A stretch of DNA of 64,000 bases from the NCBI RefSeq assembly GCF_000149955.1, contig NC_031000.1, positions 2,181,749 through 2,245,748 on the forward strand. Reading direction: 5' to 3'. The position numbers and the translations under genes are program-made. The notes under the pieces were generated by a model. That model did no database searches. It was not told where the DNA came from and saw nothing but the letters and a program-made list of their open reading frames with translations. Positions 1 to 9,777 of this stretch are shown one piece after another (the stretch's first letter is position 1; every line of letters begins with the position of its first letter). The DNA comes from Fusarium oxysporum f. sp. lycopersici 4287. Lineage: Eukaryota; Ascomycota; Sordariomycetes; Hypocreales; Nectriaceae.

Positions 1-1880
1 TGATATCTGACACGGGCCGATCGGCCACTCATAAAGGACCCAGCCCATCTAGCCAGATGATCGGGCCAGCCTTGTACGCGTAGACGCAGAACCAGCCTGT
101 TTCGCATGACGGTGTCGAATGCGCCTTGGATATCCATCGTGACCAGAGTGGCCACCTTCTTGCGTGCGAATGCCTCTTCGATATCATGGATCAGGGCGGC
201 CACTAGGTCTGTTGCCGACCTTTTGGGGAGAGCACCAGCTTGTTGTGGGTGAAGAACGCTGAAGTGAATGGCTGCCCACGCAAGACGGCGTGCAATCAGC
301 CGTTCTAAGCCCTTGCCGAGGCAGGAGAGCAGAGAGATAGGTCGCCAAGCCCGTGGCGATGTGAGGTCTCGGCGTCCGGGTTTGGCGATCATGACCACTT
401 CGGCCTCCCTAAAAGGTTTCGGGTGGTGGCCTACAGCGAGGCATCTTTCGAACAAGCGGCGGACGTGCGTCCCGATGATATGCCATACGGCTTTAAGGAG
501 ATTAACGGTGATGTTGTCTGATCCAGGAGATGTATTGCTTGTGTGGAGGGTTGCATACTGTGCCTCGTCTAGGGAGATTTCGAGTGGAAACGGGATCAGT
601 CTAGGAGGAGAGACGAGCATCCAAGGGTCTTGGATGTCGTCGTCTGCAGTTCGTCGTTCCAGCGTGGCTCGTCGGAGCGCGTTAGCCTTGTCTATCTGAG
701 ATTCGTAGACGACGTCGTCAACCTGCAGTGGTGGCGGCTGGAAGGGCCCTGGGGACTTCAACCACCGAACGGCTTTGAAAACAGAGCTACTGTCGGAGAA
801 GGTGTCGATGAGATTCCGCCAGTATAGCCTTTTGGCTCGGCGGACTACGCGATGGAAGTCTCGTTTGGCGATTTGGACTTCCTCGTTGAAGCCAAGAGGG
901 TAGAGTCTTCTGATTGCACGAAAGGCAGCCGCGGCGCCGGCGCATTCTTCGGTCCACCAGGGAGCAGTTCGTGCACCCTTCCGTGTGGGCCGGCCGGCTG
1001 CCTTCGCTGCCGATGTTAGGAGATTCACGAGTGCAGAGGCAAGCTCATCAAGCTCGGATGGGGTCGAATCAGCTGTGGGGAGTCCAGCGGCTCCAAGCTC
1101 TACGATCTCAGCGAATCGTTTGAGCTCGTCATCTGTTGTCACCCGAACCCGGCCCGGTTGCATCGGGGCTAGTCCCGCATCGGGAAGGGTAAGGCTGAGT
1201 GTGAAGTGGTCAGAGCTAGTGGCAAGGTGATCTTCGACGGTAGCTTCAGCAAGTGGCATATTAGTAAAGGCAAGATCGATCGTGTTGCCGTGTGGGTTTG
1301 TTGGAATATCTGGAGTGTTAAGTAGGTCGAGATCATTTTCTGATGCCCAGTCTGCAATTTCTTGGCTACGGTTCGTCGCTTGTCCCGTCTGCCAAGTATG
1401 ATGTCTGGCGTTAAAGTCGCCGGCGATAAGGCAGCGTTCCGGAACAGGCCATCGTATCAGTATGTTCAGGGCATCACTCTCGTCGTTCTGACGATAGAAG
1501 TTAACTATCGTCATGCCGTTGATTGTAAGCCATAGAATATCCCGAGTCTGAAAGGGCCGGATCTGATCAGCCAGGAGCCTTGGGTCTCGTCGGACATATG
1601 TCATGACTCTAGGCCGAGTGTCGTTACCGTCCCATGTCTCGACAGGTGTGAACGTGTCGTATGCGGGATGGGTTTTAGTTAGGGAGCGAGTGTCTGTGTG
1701 AGCAGTCCACGGCTCCTGTAGAAGGACGATGTCGTATCGTTCCGAGTCGGCCAGCGCCAGGGCGCAGTCGTGGGCCGGGGGGATCTTGCCGACGTTGGCC
1801 TGAAAGATCCTGAGCGGCTTCTTGTTATTCTTTCGTGTCTGCGAGTATCTATTCCTGGTCAAGAGGACGAGTGATGAGAA
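1..1880 (-). CDS. LINE ORF2: endonuclease/reverse transcriptase (partial)
   Basis: The frame is open from 1880 to the window edge (over 620 codons). The N-terminal part is an exonuclease-endonuclease-phosphatase fold: an opening LRIFQANVG strand, LLQEPW (catalytic Glu), IAGDFNARH (Asp/Asn), GNTIDLAF and SSDHFTL (catalytic His). After a linker with WWTEEC come reverse transcriptase blocks: TSPGSDNITV, WRPISLLSCLGKGLERLI, HPQQAGALPKRSATDLV and VTMDIQGAFDTV, whose Asp belongs to RT motif A. The YxDD motif and RNase H would lie to the left of the window. There is no ATG between the upstream stop at 1881-1883 and the endonuclease domain, and the frame overlaps the ORF1 end by about 30 nt. Translation therefore probably depends on reinitiation or frameshifting after ORF1. 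Confidence 0.9.
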
Positions 1881-3519
1881 CTATGCGCCGTTTTCGCGGT
1901 GAGCCTGGTCGGGGATGCTCGGGCTCCTCCGCCTCGTAGCCCGCATGAGGGCTTGTGGCCACCATGATGCACGAGGGTGCTCCTGATGCCGCTGGACTTG
2001 GGCCACGAATGCTCGGCTGTTCGTGTGATGCGATGTCGTCGCTTTGTTGGGCTTCCAGATGCGACTCTGGTTGTTGTGCCAGGTGTCGTTGTCGGTATGC
2101 CTCCGCGCCAACGGTCCGGACATGTCCTCGTTGCTCTTTGGTGAGTCGGCGGAGCACGCCGTGCACTCTCTTTGGCCGAGCTGGGCACTTATGAAAGTTG
2201 GCTTGGTGAGGGCCTAAGCAGTTGATGCACTGTTCTGGTGCAGTACAGTTATCTATAATGTGGCCAGTCTTACCACAGTGTTGGCAAACTGGCTGTCTAT
2301 GACAGTTGCGGGCAAAGTGGTAGCCCCAACACGTCTCACATTGTCTGGGTCGGTCGGTTTTGTCAATCAGTCTCGCCGCGCTGCTGCCAAAGAGCGACCA
2401 GAATCTCTTTGTGGGCTTCAGAAACGACACAAGTAGAGTCTTGGTCAAGGGGCTGTCCGATAATTGTCGCGAAGGACGTATATCAACAGGCTTAAGCCCC
2501 GTCTGGATTTCTATCTCATCACGGACAATACTGTCACTATCCACCTCTTTACCGTGAAAGTCAGTCAGTCTTGTGGGAAAGTCTGAAACTACATAGGTGA
2601 ACCATTCCTTGTTCGTTTCTACTGTCGTAGCTCCCAGTTCAGCCGCCCACTCAGCCTGCTTCTCTACGAGAAAGTCGCGTGTCTCAGGGTCGGCAGTCAG
2701 GACGGCCCATCCCGATCTGACCTGGAACACCTGTCGAATCTTGTCCGAGACAACTCCAACTTTTTCCTGAATCAGGGTTCGGATTGCATAGCTACTGTGG
2801 GCTCTGGCCGGAGCCCCGGCTTCTAGACGGATGAAGACGCGGAGGTCTTGTCGGGGTGGGGCGATGGTCGTTTGTTGCCCTTGGCGATGAGGTGGATCTG
2901 TTTGTCGGCGTCCATGTTGTTGTTGTTGTCTGTGGGTTAGACGGTCACGGTCAGTGCGAGGCGAGGCAGCGGCTACGCTGCTGTCAGTAGGCTTGGGGAT
3001 GGTAGGCCCGGCACTGGAGAGCTCTCGTTTCCAGGAGTCGAGGAAGCTGTCGGCAAACTGTTGAGCGAAACGTCGTTGCGGTCCGGTAGTGAATTGTTGT
3101 GCGGCCTCTTCGAACTTGGCGCAGAAAGCCTGGAATACCATAAGTTTGGCATTGTACTCCTCTACGCGTTCGCGCGCGAGATCATTGGCTGATTTAATGA
3201 TAGAGACTGGTTGCTGTTCAAAGGTCGATGAGGGGCTGGCGCGCTCAGCTCCTTCCGTAGTTGCAGCAATGGTAGAGGCATTGAGTGGTGAGGATGGTGT
3301 CTGAGCCATCCGCCTGGGACCGGGTGAAACACCAATGGTGCCGTTCACGGCCGCAGGGCTGTTCTGTAAGAGGGCTGCACGGGCTCCTCGGTTCAGATTG
3401 GCGGGAGTGTGGATCCCTAAATCGAAGGGGTCCGGAGCAGCGGGCGGGTTCGTCGTAGACGAAGCCATTGCCGCGGCTTGCGGCTGCGCAAAGCGCAAAT
3501 TGAGGCGTTTGTTGTGCAC
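1849..3519 (-). CDS. LINE ORF1: Gag-like nucleic-acid-binding protein
   Basis: This 556-aa protein is the predicted RNA-binding chaperone of the element. The first 220 residues are low-complexity (Ala, Ser, Thr, Gln rich) with a helical stretch around 115-180. A conserved middle domain follows (about 225-390). Three zinc knuckles lie at about 393-450: CETCWGYHFARNC, CQHCGKTGHIIDNC (CX2CX4HX4C) and a more open CINCLGPHQANFHKC. A basic tail follows. That domain order is usual for ORF1 of Tad1, I and jockey-group LINEs. The start at 3519 is the first ATG in frame; a second ATG lies 17 codons downstream. The stop overlaps the ORF2 frame, matching a bicistronic element. No internal disruption is visible. 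Confidence 0.9.
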   Translation of the reverse strand: MHNKRLNLRFAQPQAAAMASSTTNPPAAPDPFDLGIHTPANLNRGARAALLQNSPAAVNGTIGVSPGPRRMAQTPSSPLNASTIAATTEGAERASPSSTFEQQPVSIIKSANDLARERVEEYNAKLMVFQAFCAKFEEAAQQFTTGPQRRFAQQFADSFLDSWKRELSSAGPTIPKPTDSSVAAASPRTDRDRLTHRQQQQHGRRQTDPPHRQGQQTTIAPPRQDLRVFIRLEAGAPARAHSSYAIRTLIQEKVGVVSDKIRQVFQVRSGWAVLTADPETRDFLVEKQAEWAAELGATTVETNKEWFTYVVSDFPTRLTDFHGKEVDSDSIVRDEIEIQTGLKPVDIRPSRQLSDSPLTKTLLVSFLKPTKRFWSLFGSSAARLIDKTDRPRQCETCWGYHFARNCHRQPVCQHCGKTGHIIDNCTAPEQCINCLGPHQANFHKCPARPKRVHGVLRRLTKEQRGHVRTVGAEAYRQRHLAQQPESHLEAQQSDDIASHEQPSIRGPSPAASGAPSCIMVATSPHAGYEAEEPEHPRPGSPRKRRIVLITRPLDQE

Positions 3520-3719
3520 TTGTTAAGGATTTAGGTGTAGACAGGGCGACTTTCTTAACAATTGTATGCCAAGAAAGTGTGATGACAAAGGAAGGTGTCA
3601 TGTAAGTCGAATGGCGTGCGTTCGACTTGTTACAGGGTAGGTAACTGTTGATTGGGAGAAAAGGTGGGGCGCTCATTCACGTGCGTCAGAATGTGTTGGG
3701 TCGTAACAAGTATAGTGCG

Positions 3720-3863
3720 ACGCTCGCTTATCATGTACGTTATATAAAAGTTATAAAAAAAAGATAAAAATATAAAAATAATAAAATAAACAAGGTTTAA
3801 AAAGAAATAAAAATAAGAAATTAAAATTAAAATAAGAGGCAGAGTTATAAAAGTAATATAGAG
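3720..3863. other. Very AT-rich, purine-biased gap
   Basis: Most of the stretch from about 3735 to 3900 consists of A-runs and short TA/AAT repeats, ending inside the 3' end of the next gene. No gene is supported. Similar blocks occur at about 12770-12960 and 17300-17560. They could be old RIP-mutated repeats or ordinary AT-rich spacers; no identifiable element is left. Confidence 0.6.
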
Positions 3864-5581
3864 TTAAATAAAAGAAAGTGTAAAAAAAGAGATAAGATAT
3901 TGAGGTGATTCCATCTCGATCAACTCAGCGGCACTCGCACCATCTGTATCGTCCCGCTCACATGTCCCTCTCCTACTCTTAAGCACATCCCTGTCTTGCT
4001 GTTTGTAGCATTTGCCGTGCTGACCCGTGCGGTTCGCGTCTCCGGAAGCACCATTGTGAGTATTGACCTCGGCGGGAATTGCCGGAGACCGACCAGAAGG
4101 AGGCTCGTTCGAGTCGGGATAGGTATAGCCCGCAAGAGCGGGCCATATATGGAGCAGCAGGGCTCGAATGTCTGGCATGCAAGTGCAGACCACTCCAACG
4201 CTGGCTTCGATAACGGAGTAGTACCCGATTGGAACCCAGTCCCCTAATCCGGGTGGTCAGTTATTTGGGCAGATATTTCAAGGCTATTTCTTAATATTAC
4301 AAGTGGGATTCGGTGTGTCTGAGTATTCTTGTAGGGAGCTAAGCCGTAGTGCCGAAATCAAAGTAATACTACAGGCAGGCTCATTAGCGGGAAAGTGCCA
4401 CAGGATCATACGAGACTTACAATGCCCCGACGGAAAACATAAGGAGGACATGGATCTTCTTCTTCCAAGGCATTTGCATCTGTAATAGCCGAGGCCAGGG
4501 AAGCACCATAATCCATACGTCGAGCGCGATGTTGATGATTGATACTTGCATAAACGGCTGGTAGATATGCTATGCATGAGCCTTTGTGATCACCATCCCA
4601 ACGCGTCCAAGCGTATGATATAGGTGAGCATTGGAAGACATCAACAATAACGAAGGTTATCCAGTACGCGATACATATTATATTGGTTCCATAGACAAAC
4701 CGAAGGAAGTTAGGGTAAGCAACGAAGATGCGTTTGTAGAGCAGGAGGATGACGATTTTCGTTAGAACTATCGTCGTGTGGTACAGAGGAAGGGCGGCAT
4801 AAAAGACCCGCAAATCCGTTAGACAGACCTCAAGCCCTAGAGATTGGGGGTGCTTACAAGTAGGAAGTGGGTTATCTGATCGGGTTCGAGTTGAAAGAAA
4901 TCCTTGCCATAACCGTTCTGCGATACTGCGCGTTACTTAGCCTGGTTCCGCAACCCATCACCAAGCGAGACACCCACAGTAAATCAGGATAGTGGACAGG
5001 CCAATAACGGTGAGCTTTCAGTTTCATGTTAGCCCTGAACTCGTTCCCACAAGGTCAACACCAACCAGATTGACCATAGCAACATAGTCTCCGAATACCA
5101 TCTTGCGCAATACCAGGTATCGCGTGGATAAGCGAGCGGCCATGGCGGCAATGGCTAGAGCAGTAAAGACGCTGATAATAGCCCCGAGCTTGCCACTCTG
5201 GTCGCGGACAGATGCATGGCATGCACCGGACATGAACTTCTGGGTGGCTTCGCACAGGTGTTAGCTAGGTTGGATCCGGATTGAGGACAGCCGGATACCC
5301 AGGCCTTCTTTCGCTGTGCAAGTTGTAAGGACGCATTGCTCAACAGCCGCAAGTAAAGGGGCACCTGCGCAACGGCATGCCATGTCCATAGTAGCGCAGG
5401 AAGTGATGTTTTTTTGCGCAATGCATCTCGTCTATTGAATACAGTGAGACTCGCAATCACATAGGTGGACCAGAGCGGAAGAGCTGACCGCGCAGGCAGG
5501 CAAGAGCCCTGGACCCGTCTTTGTCGCAGTGGTCCATCGAGCAAGACTGACCACCGGGAGGGCAGAGAAAAGACTGATCAT
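3864..5581 (-). CDS. CFEM plus rhodopsin-like (Pth11/SAT4 family) membrane protein, frameshifted
   Basis: The start at 5581 gives a hydrophobic leader (MISLFSALPVVSLA). An eight-cysteine CFEM module follows across two introns, with cysteines in LPAC, TRC, TSC, MAC, CRC, EQCVL, TTC and SGAC. Then come RDQSGKLG and the first membrane helix, an FGDYVAM loop, YGKDFFQLEPDQITHFLL, the helices of the SAT4/DUF3328-like rhodopsin domain, FQCSPISYAWTRWDG, INIALDVWIMVLP, and a last helix with VVCTCMPDIRALL and a polar tail. Family members are plasma-membrane receptor-like proteins; Pth11 of Magnaporthe is the founding one. Near 4540 the frame changes by one base between the WDG loop and the INIALDVW helix. 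No intron fits there, and intron positions between the second and third helices (about 4900-5060) could not be resolved. It is either a young pseudogene or carries a sequence error. Confidence 0.75.
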
Positions 5582-6824
5582 AGTGATAGGGCTCTATGAA
5601 GTCGGTTACTGATAAGAGTGAAATGCAGAGGGGTTCGATGCGTCTGTTCAAGGAGCTCCCCAAGAGCGTAGGATGAAGTCGGAGTGTAGTCGGAGTGTGG
5701 ACAGAGCCTGGAGGAGTGGAGGCGGGATGTTTGAACCTTTTCAGCCAGTCAACTTGGGGGATCCCCCGCGGCAATATCCATGAATTGCCCCGACAGACCC
5801 TAGCATCAGTGCAGAGTCAATATCCAGCCTGTGACAACGCCAAAACGACGCGCCACCGGGGAGGGGTGGAAGAAGACACACATGATAGGTGACAAGGAAT
5901 CAAAATTTAAAGTTTATGGGAAGCTCTGAACTTAATTTGCTCTGATAAGACGAGATACCGTAGTAAGCACTGTAGCAAGTGGGCGAATGATAGGTGGGCG
6001 CCTGGGCGCGCCGCCTGACTAAGCCCCGGAAATGCATTCTCCGATTGGTGCTGCGAGACGCGCTCTGCAACACCTGTCACAGACAATAGTAATGCAAATC
6101 TTTATCTTTACCCAGAAAAAATAAAACTAGTCTGGACGTATATTAGGCACTTGGATCCATCCCAAACAGGAAGTTATTTCTTACGAAATCATTTGGCCGG
6201 CGGGTTTTCCATTGGCCAATAGCGGGAGTCGTAGCTTATCATTATGTCAATCAGGTCAGGGGTTCACAGGGGGACAGATAGTGGTGTGGAGCCCCGACAT
6301 GCTCCCAATCATGGCCAATCATGTTTGCAGATCTAGCATCACCTCCATGAATTGGCAAAAGCCTCCGGGGAACTGGCTACATAAACCCTCGTCTCACCAG
6401 GGTGGCCCAAGTCTAGCTGGACCGTCGGTATTACAACCGAGAGAAATCAGAACTTCCAAACTGATGTTGGCCCTGTATGGTTCGCCACCGAAGCCACCAG
6501 TGGAACGGGTAGATGCACTGTCCTTGGAGCCTACGACAGGGGTATTATACTAAGATCGGTCATCGTATCGCTAATAGTTGACAGTGGCTCTATGCGAGAT
6601 GATAAGTCACTATATGGACCGTCCTTTCCCGATGCTTCGACTGAGGAGAATGGATGGTAAAGGAATTTTGTTTGGAAAAGGCGACACAACTACCCGATAT
6701 CGGATTTGAAAGACACAAGACCGGAATCTTCCGAGGTCACCATAACTTGAAAAGTGAAATTGCGAGGTATAGGATTTTCATTGGGGAAAGCCATAGGTTA
6801 CGTATATCTAGTCACGAAAATATC
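5582..6824. other. Intergenic, no supported gene
   Basis: This 1.2-kb gap lies between the 5' end of the receptor-like gene and the 3' end of the Zn2Cys6 regulator. Short open frames occur (for example 6212-6553 on the plus strand), but they lack conserved motifs, introns or codon pattern. It holds the promoter of the receptor-like gene on its left side. Nothing else is recognised. Confidence 0.5.
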
Positions 6825-9263
6825 CTAAATATTAAACTCGTTGTCATCTGCTTCTACTCCTGCTTCTTGAAATCTTTCCACGGGCCGCAATGTCAAGGAG
6901 CAGCCATTTGCGCCACTTAGAATAATAAAGTCGTCCAGATTTAGGGACTCTGGTATACCGTTTGGGAAAAGTTGCGTGGCGGTGGGAAGATCATTGTAAG
7001 AAGCCATCAAGCGAAGGTCCAGGGGCAAATCATTGGTATCGGGTATCCTCCCATTTTTCAGACACAAATTTAACATCGACGAAAGAAACAGGTAAAATTT
7101 CGGTTGGTACAGGAGTAGGTCCCCCCACCAACTTGCAGTATGTTGATTGACTTTGGATGAGCGCGAAAGGGAATACCTGGGAAAAGACTGACAAAACCTG
7201 CCTATGATGGTGCGAACCGCATCAAGAACCCAGTCTATTCCCGAGTGTCGGAGCCGATAAACCTGCATAGCTTCAAGAAGAAGCATGAGATTATGCTGCG
7301 TTTGATCGGGGTGGTTGACAACATCATGCTCGTTTAGGTCAAGCCCGGTCGACATGTTCCGCAGCCTGAGACTCAGGACATGCAGAAGAAGGGGAAATAA
7401 TGTGCATCCTACCCTTGGATAAGTGTTAGCTTTCAAGGTTAATCCGAAGGGGTTCACTCTTAACGTACGCGCTGAGTGGCAGTAAAGGAGCAAGACCCGA
7501 GCGCACCAGCTGAGCCAAGCATTCTATAGTTTCATGGGTTGCACTCTGGACTCTTTCGCAGCTTATATGCAATCGCGTTGTTTTGATGCGAGGTAGATCT
7601 GTCATCATGGAGCGGCTGATGATCAGGACCCGGCAGTGACTAAGAACAGTTTCTGCGGTGCTTCGAAATCATGAGAAGGCTGTTATAAAACAGGGTCGAG
7701 ATACGAACCAAGTATACATGATAGACAAGTTGGCAAATAGAGCGATCGAAGATTGTGTAGTGCCAGGTGATACAATACACCTATCGACCGACGTCGAGTT
7801 TCGTATTACTTTCAAACGTCTTTTGTAGTCGTGTATAAGATGTTCATATTGCTCAATAGATGCTAAAACGGCGTAATCGTCAACATGATTCGAGATTTTT
7901 TCTTCTAGAACATCCGTGAGTAGTACACAAAACTCCACAAATGCTTGTAATAGCTCAATGAGAGTCATCTTGGCGGCCCTATCGTATATCTTTGAGTGAT
8001 CTATTTCTTCGTGCAGATCTGCCAGCCCTAGATACGACTTAGCGTTGAAGTCGAAGCTATCACGCGTGATTTGGATACCTCGATGCGAGGTAAGGGACAG
8101 AATGCGATCCCGAATGATGCAGCACCACCACAAACGCTTGAGAGTGTTGCGGTGCCTATTTTCTTCGGGGTAAGTTGACTGTCTGCCAAGACAGGGAGCA
8201 TCATAGTGTTGAGCGCCAGACAATTCAGCATGACGAATTGCTCTACTAAGCCACATCGTTGCCAAGTCACAGAGGGGTGGCTGAGAATAGTAAGAATGCG
8301 AGAGGAGCAACGCTACTTGTGCTCTAACAATCGAGGGTTGTTCAGCCTGACAATCGTATAAGAGCTGTTTTCTCTTAGTTATGTAAGTTAACACCATGGA
8401 CTTGGAGAACAATCTCACCTCAGCACGTTTATAGAACGTTGACTTGGCATGGATGTAATCCTTAAAGCCGAGGGACTCGACAACAGTAATGGGCACAAAC
8501 TGTCCGTCAGTATGCGCAATTATCAACAAAGGTGAGCTTAACTTACACTAACCGACGTGTAAAGAATCGCGAAGAGAAGGATAAGGGGTAATGATGGTTC
8601 TGATATTGTTTCTACTTTGAGGTTGGATGAATATGATTTCCAAAATTGCGCCTCGTCGAGGATAGGCATTAATGGGTGTATATAAAGAAAGAAATGTTGG
8701 AAGAAAACATTCAAGGTGTCGCTATTGGGAACCTCGAAACAGCCATGGGTCCTGAGAAGACTTAGGTTCTGAAACATAACCGCGCCATAACGTGGAACAC
8801 GTATGGGCGATTGAAGAGATATGGACGGAATGAGCCGAGGGTTGAGTTCTAAAGCCGGTCTAGGCATTGGAGTTCTAAGTCATAGTCGGTAAAGGTAAGA
8901 CACCAGTACCACGTGTACGGCGATGCCGATGCAGGGTAGGCATTATCCAACTTACAGTTGCGTGACAGTGGTACTTATACGAAGGGTACAGTCTCTCTTG
9001 CCCATGGCGCAGTTGAGACACGGTTGGCTGGGACCAGAGCGACGAACACATTGAAGCTTCATCGAGCGACACCAAAGACAAGCCTGCGAGAAGCGCTTTC
9101 TGCCTCGGCCCCGCTTCCCTTGTTGAGGCTCGTCGGAATTGCCAATTGCAGGCGATGCCATACTGAACGCACTGGGCCCGCGGTTGGCCGAGTATGACAG
9201 CATGCTATGCGTCGGGTGATGGGTGAATTGGTGGCGTTGAGGCGATAGGGAAGTAAGGCACAT
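6825..9263 (-). CDS. Zn(II)2Cys6 fungal-specific transcription factor, six exons
   Basis: Splicing exons 9263-8956, 8874-8547, 8499-8419, 8373-7709, 7639-7469 and 7413-6825 keeps one frame (713 aa), with every junction GT-AG. The binuclear cluster at about residues 58-90 has the spacing CX2CX6CX9CX2CX6C (ACLWCRSMKLQC, then CLNCAMGKRDC), preceded by a basic KRGRGRKR arm. The remainder is a fungal_trans (PF04082) middle homology region, with helices such as FFLYIHPLMPILDEAQFW, RAIRHAELSGAQHY and LKRLWWCCIIRDRILSL. The overall plan resembles the cutinase transcription factor 1-beta family. A second ATG at MASPAIGNSDEP (about 9161) could be the real start. It is divergent from the CoA ligase at 9778, so a role in controlling that enzyme is a reasonable inference, not shown by sequence. 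Confidence 0.88.
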
Positions 9264-9777
9264 GTGGGCATGTTGTTGTAAAGACCTTGTTTAATCCCTC
9301 GGACCCCGCGGCTACGGCGTGAGGTAGCCTTGGTTTGTTTATTCACCGATTGGCTAGTGTTGACCGAACAGAATCGGTTACTATGCAGCCCGAGAGTATG
9401 AAGTTTCATGCTAGTCTGATAACATCACTTGGCCAATAACAAGTATGCTTCAAGACCCATTTCCAGGCCGCCCCCTGTCGTCGACATTAACTCGTACTAC
9501 CACGGCTGCTGGTCAAGTGTCGTCAACCCCACCAGCGATGGATATCGATGTATTCGTTATCACTCCTGACCCAATCACCCTAGCAAAAGAGGACTCCGGG
9601 GTAGATGGGTCAGAAAAGAAGTCGCATAGCCTCGGTTTTATCACTCTCTCAGCTGCTCAGCTGTTCTTAAAGACCTTGAAATTCTTGGATCTAAAGGACG
9701 TGTTCCAGTACACCTTCAGGTCAATATCGCATCCCAATTGGCATCACTTCGCCTCTTATTCACGCACTAGTATAGTC
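9264..9777. promoter_or_regulatory. Shared divergent promoter of the regulator and CoA ligase
   Basis: About 0.5 kb separates the two divergent starts. The repeated CCAAT-type motif ATTGGCTA/TTGGCCAAT appears near 9348 and 9430 (ttggctagtg, cttggccaataac). An open frame at 9445-9852 runs into the first intron of the ligase and shows no family similarity, so it is taken as non-coding. Confidence 0.4.

Larger units (their letters stand above)
1..3720 (-). mobile_element. Tad1-like LINE (non-LTR retrotransposon), 3' end beyond the window
   Basis: Two consecutive minus-strand reading frames have the classic LINE order: a Gag-like ORF1 with zinc knuckles, then an ORF2 with an AP-type endonuclease followed by reverse transcriptase. 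Both are free of stops over the visible 3.5 kb, with normal codon use and no AT drift, so this copy does not look hit by repeat-induced point mutation. The 5' end lies upstream of ORF1, near position 3700, where GC-balanced sequence gives way to very AT-rich DNA. The exact boundary and any target-site duplication cannot be set because the 3' end is outside the window. The clade assignment (Tad1-like) rests on the gene order and CCHC-type ORF1 and is an inference. Confidence 0.85.

Noticed and set aside
268..1230. Several plus-strand frames of 60-140 codons
   Set aside because: They lie opposite the clearly conserved endonuclease/reverse-transcriptase frame on the minus strand and are shadows of it.
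6212..6553. 113-codon plus-strand frame
   Set aside because: No motif, no intron signals, and not flanked by other coding evidence.
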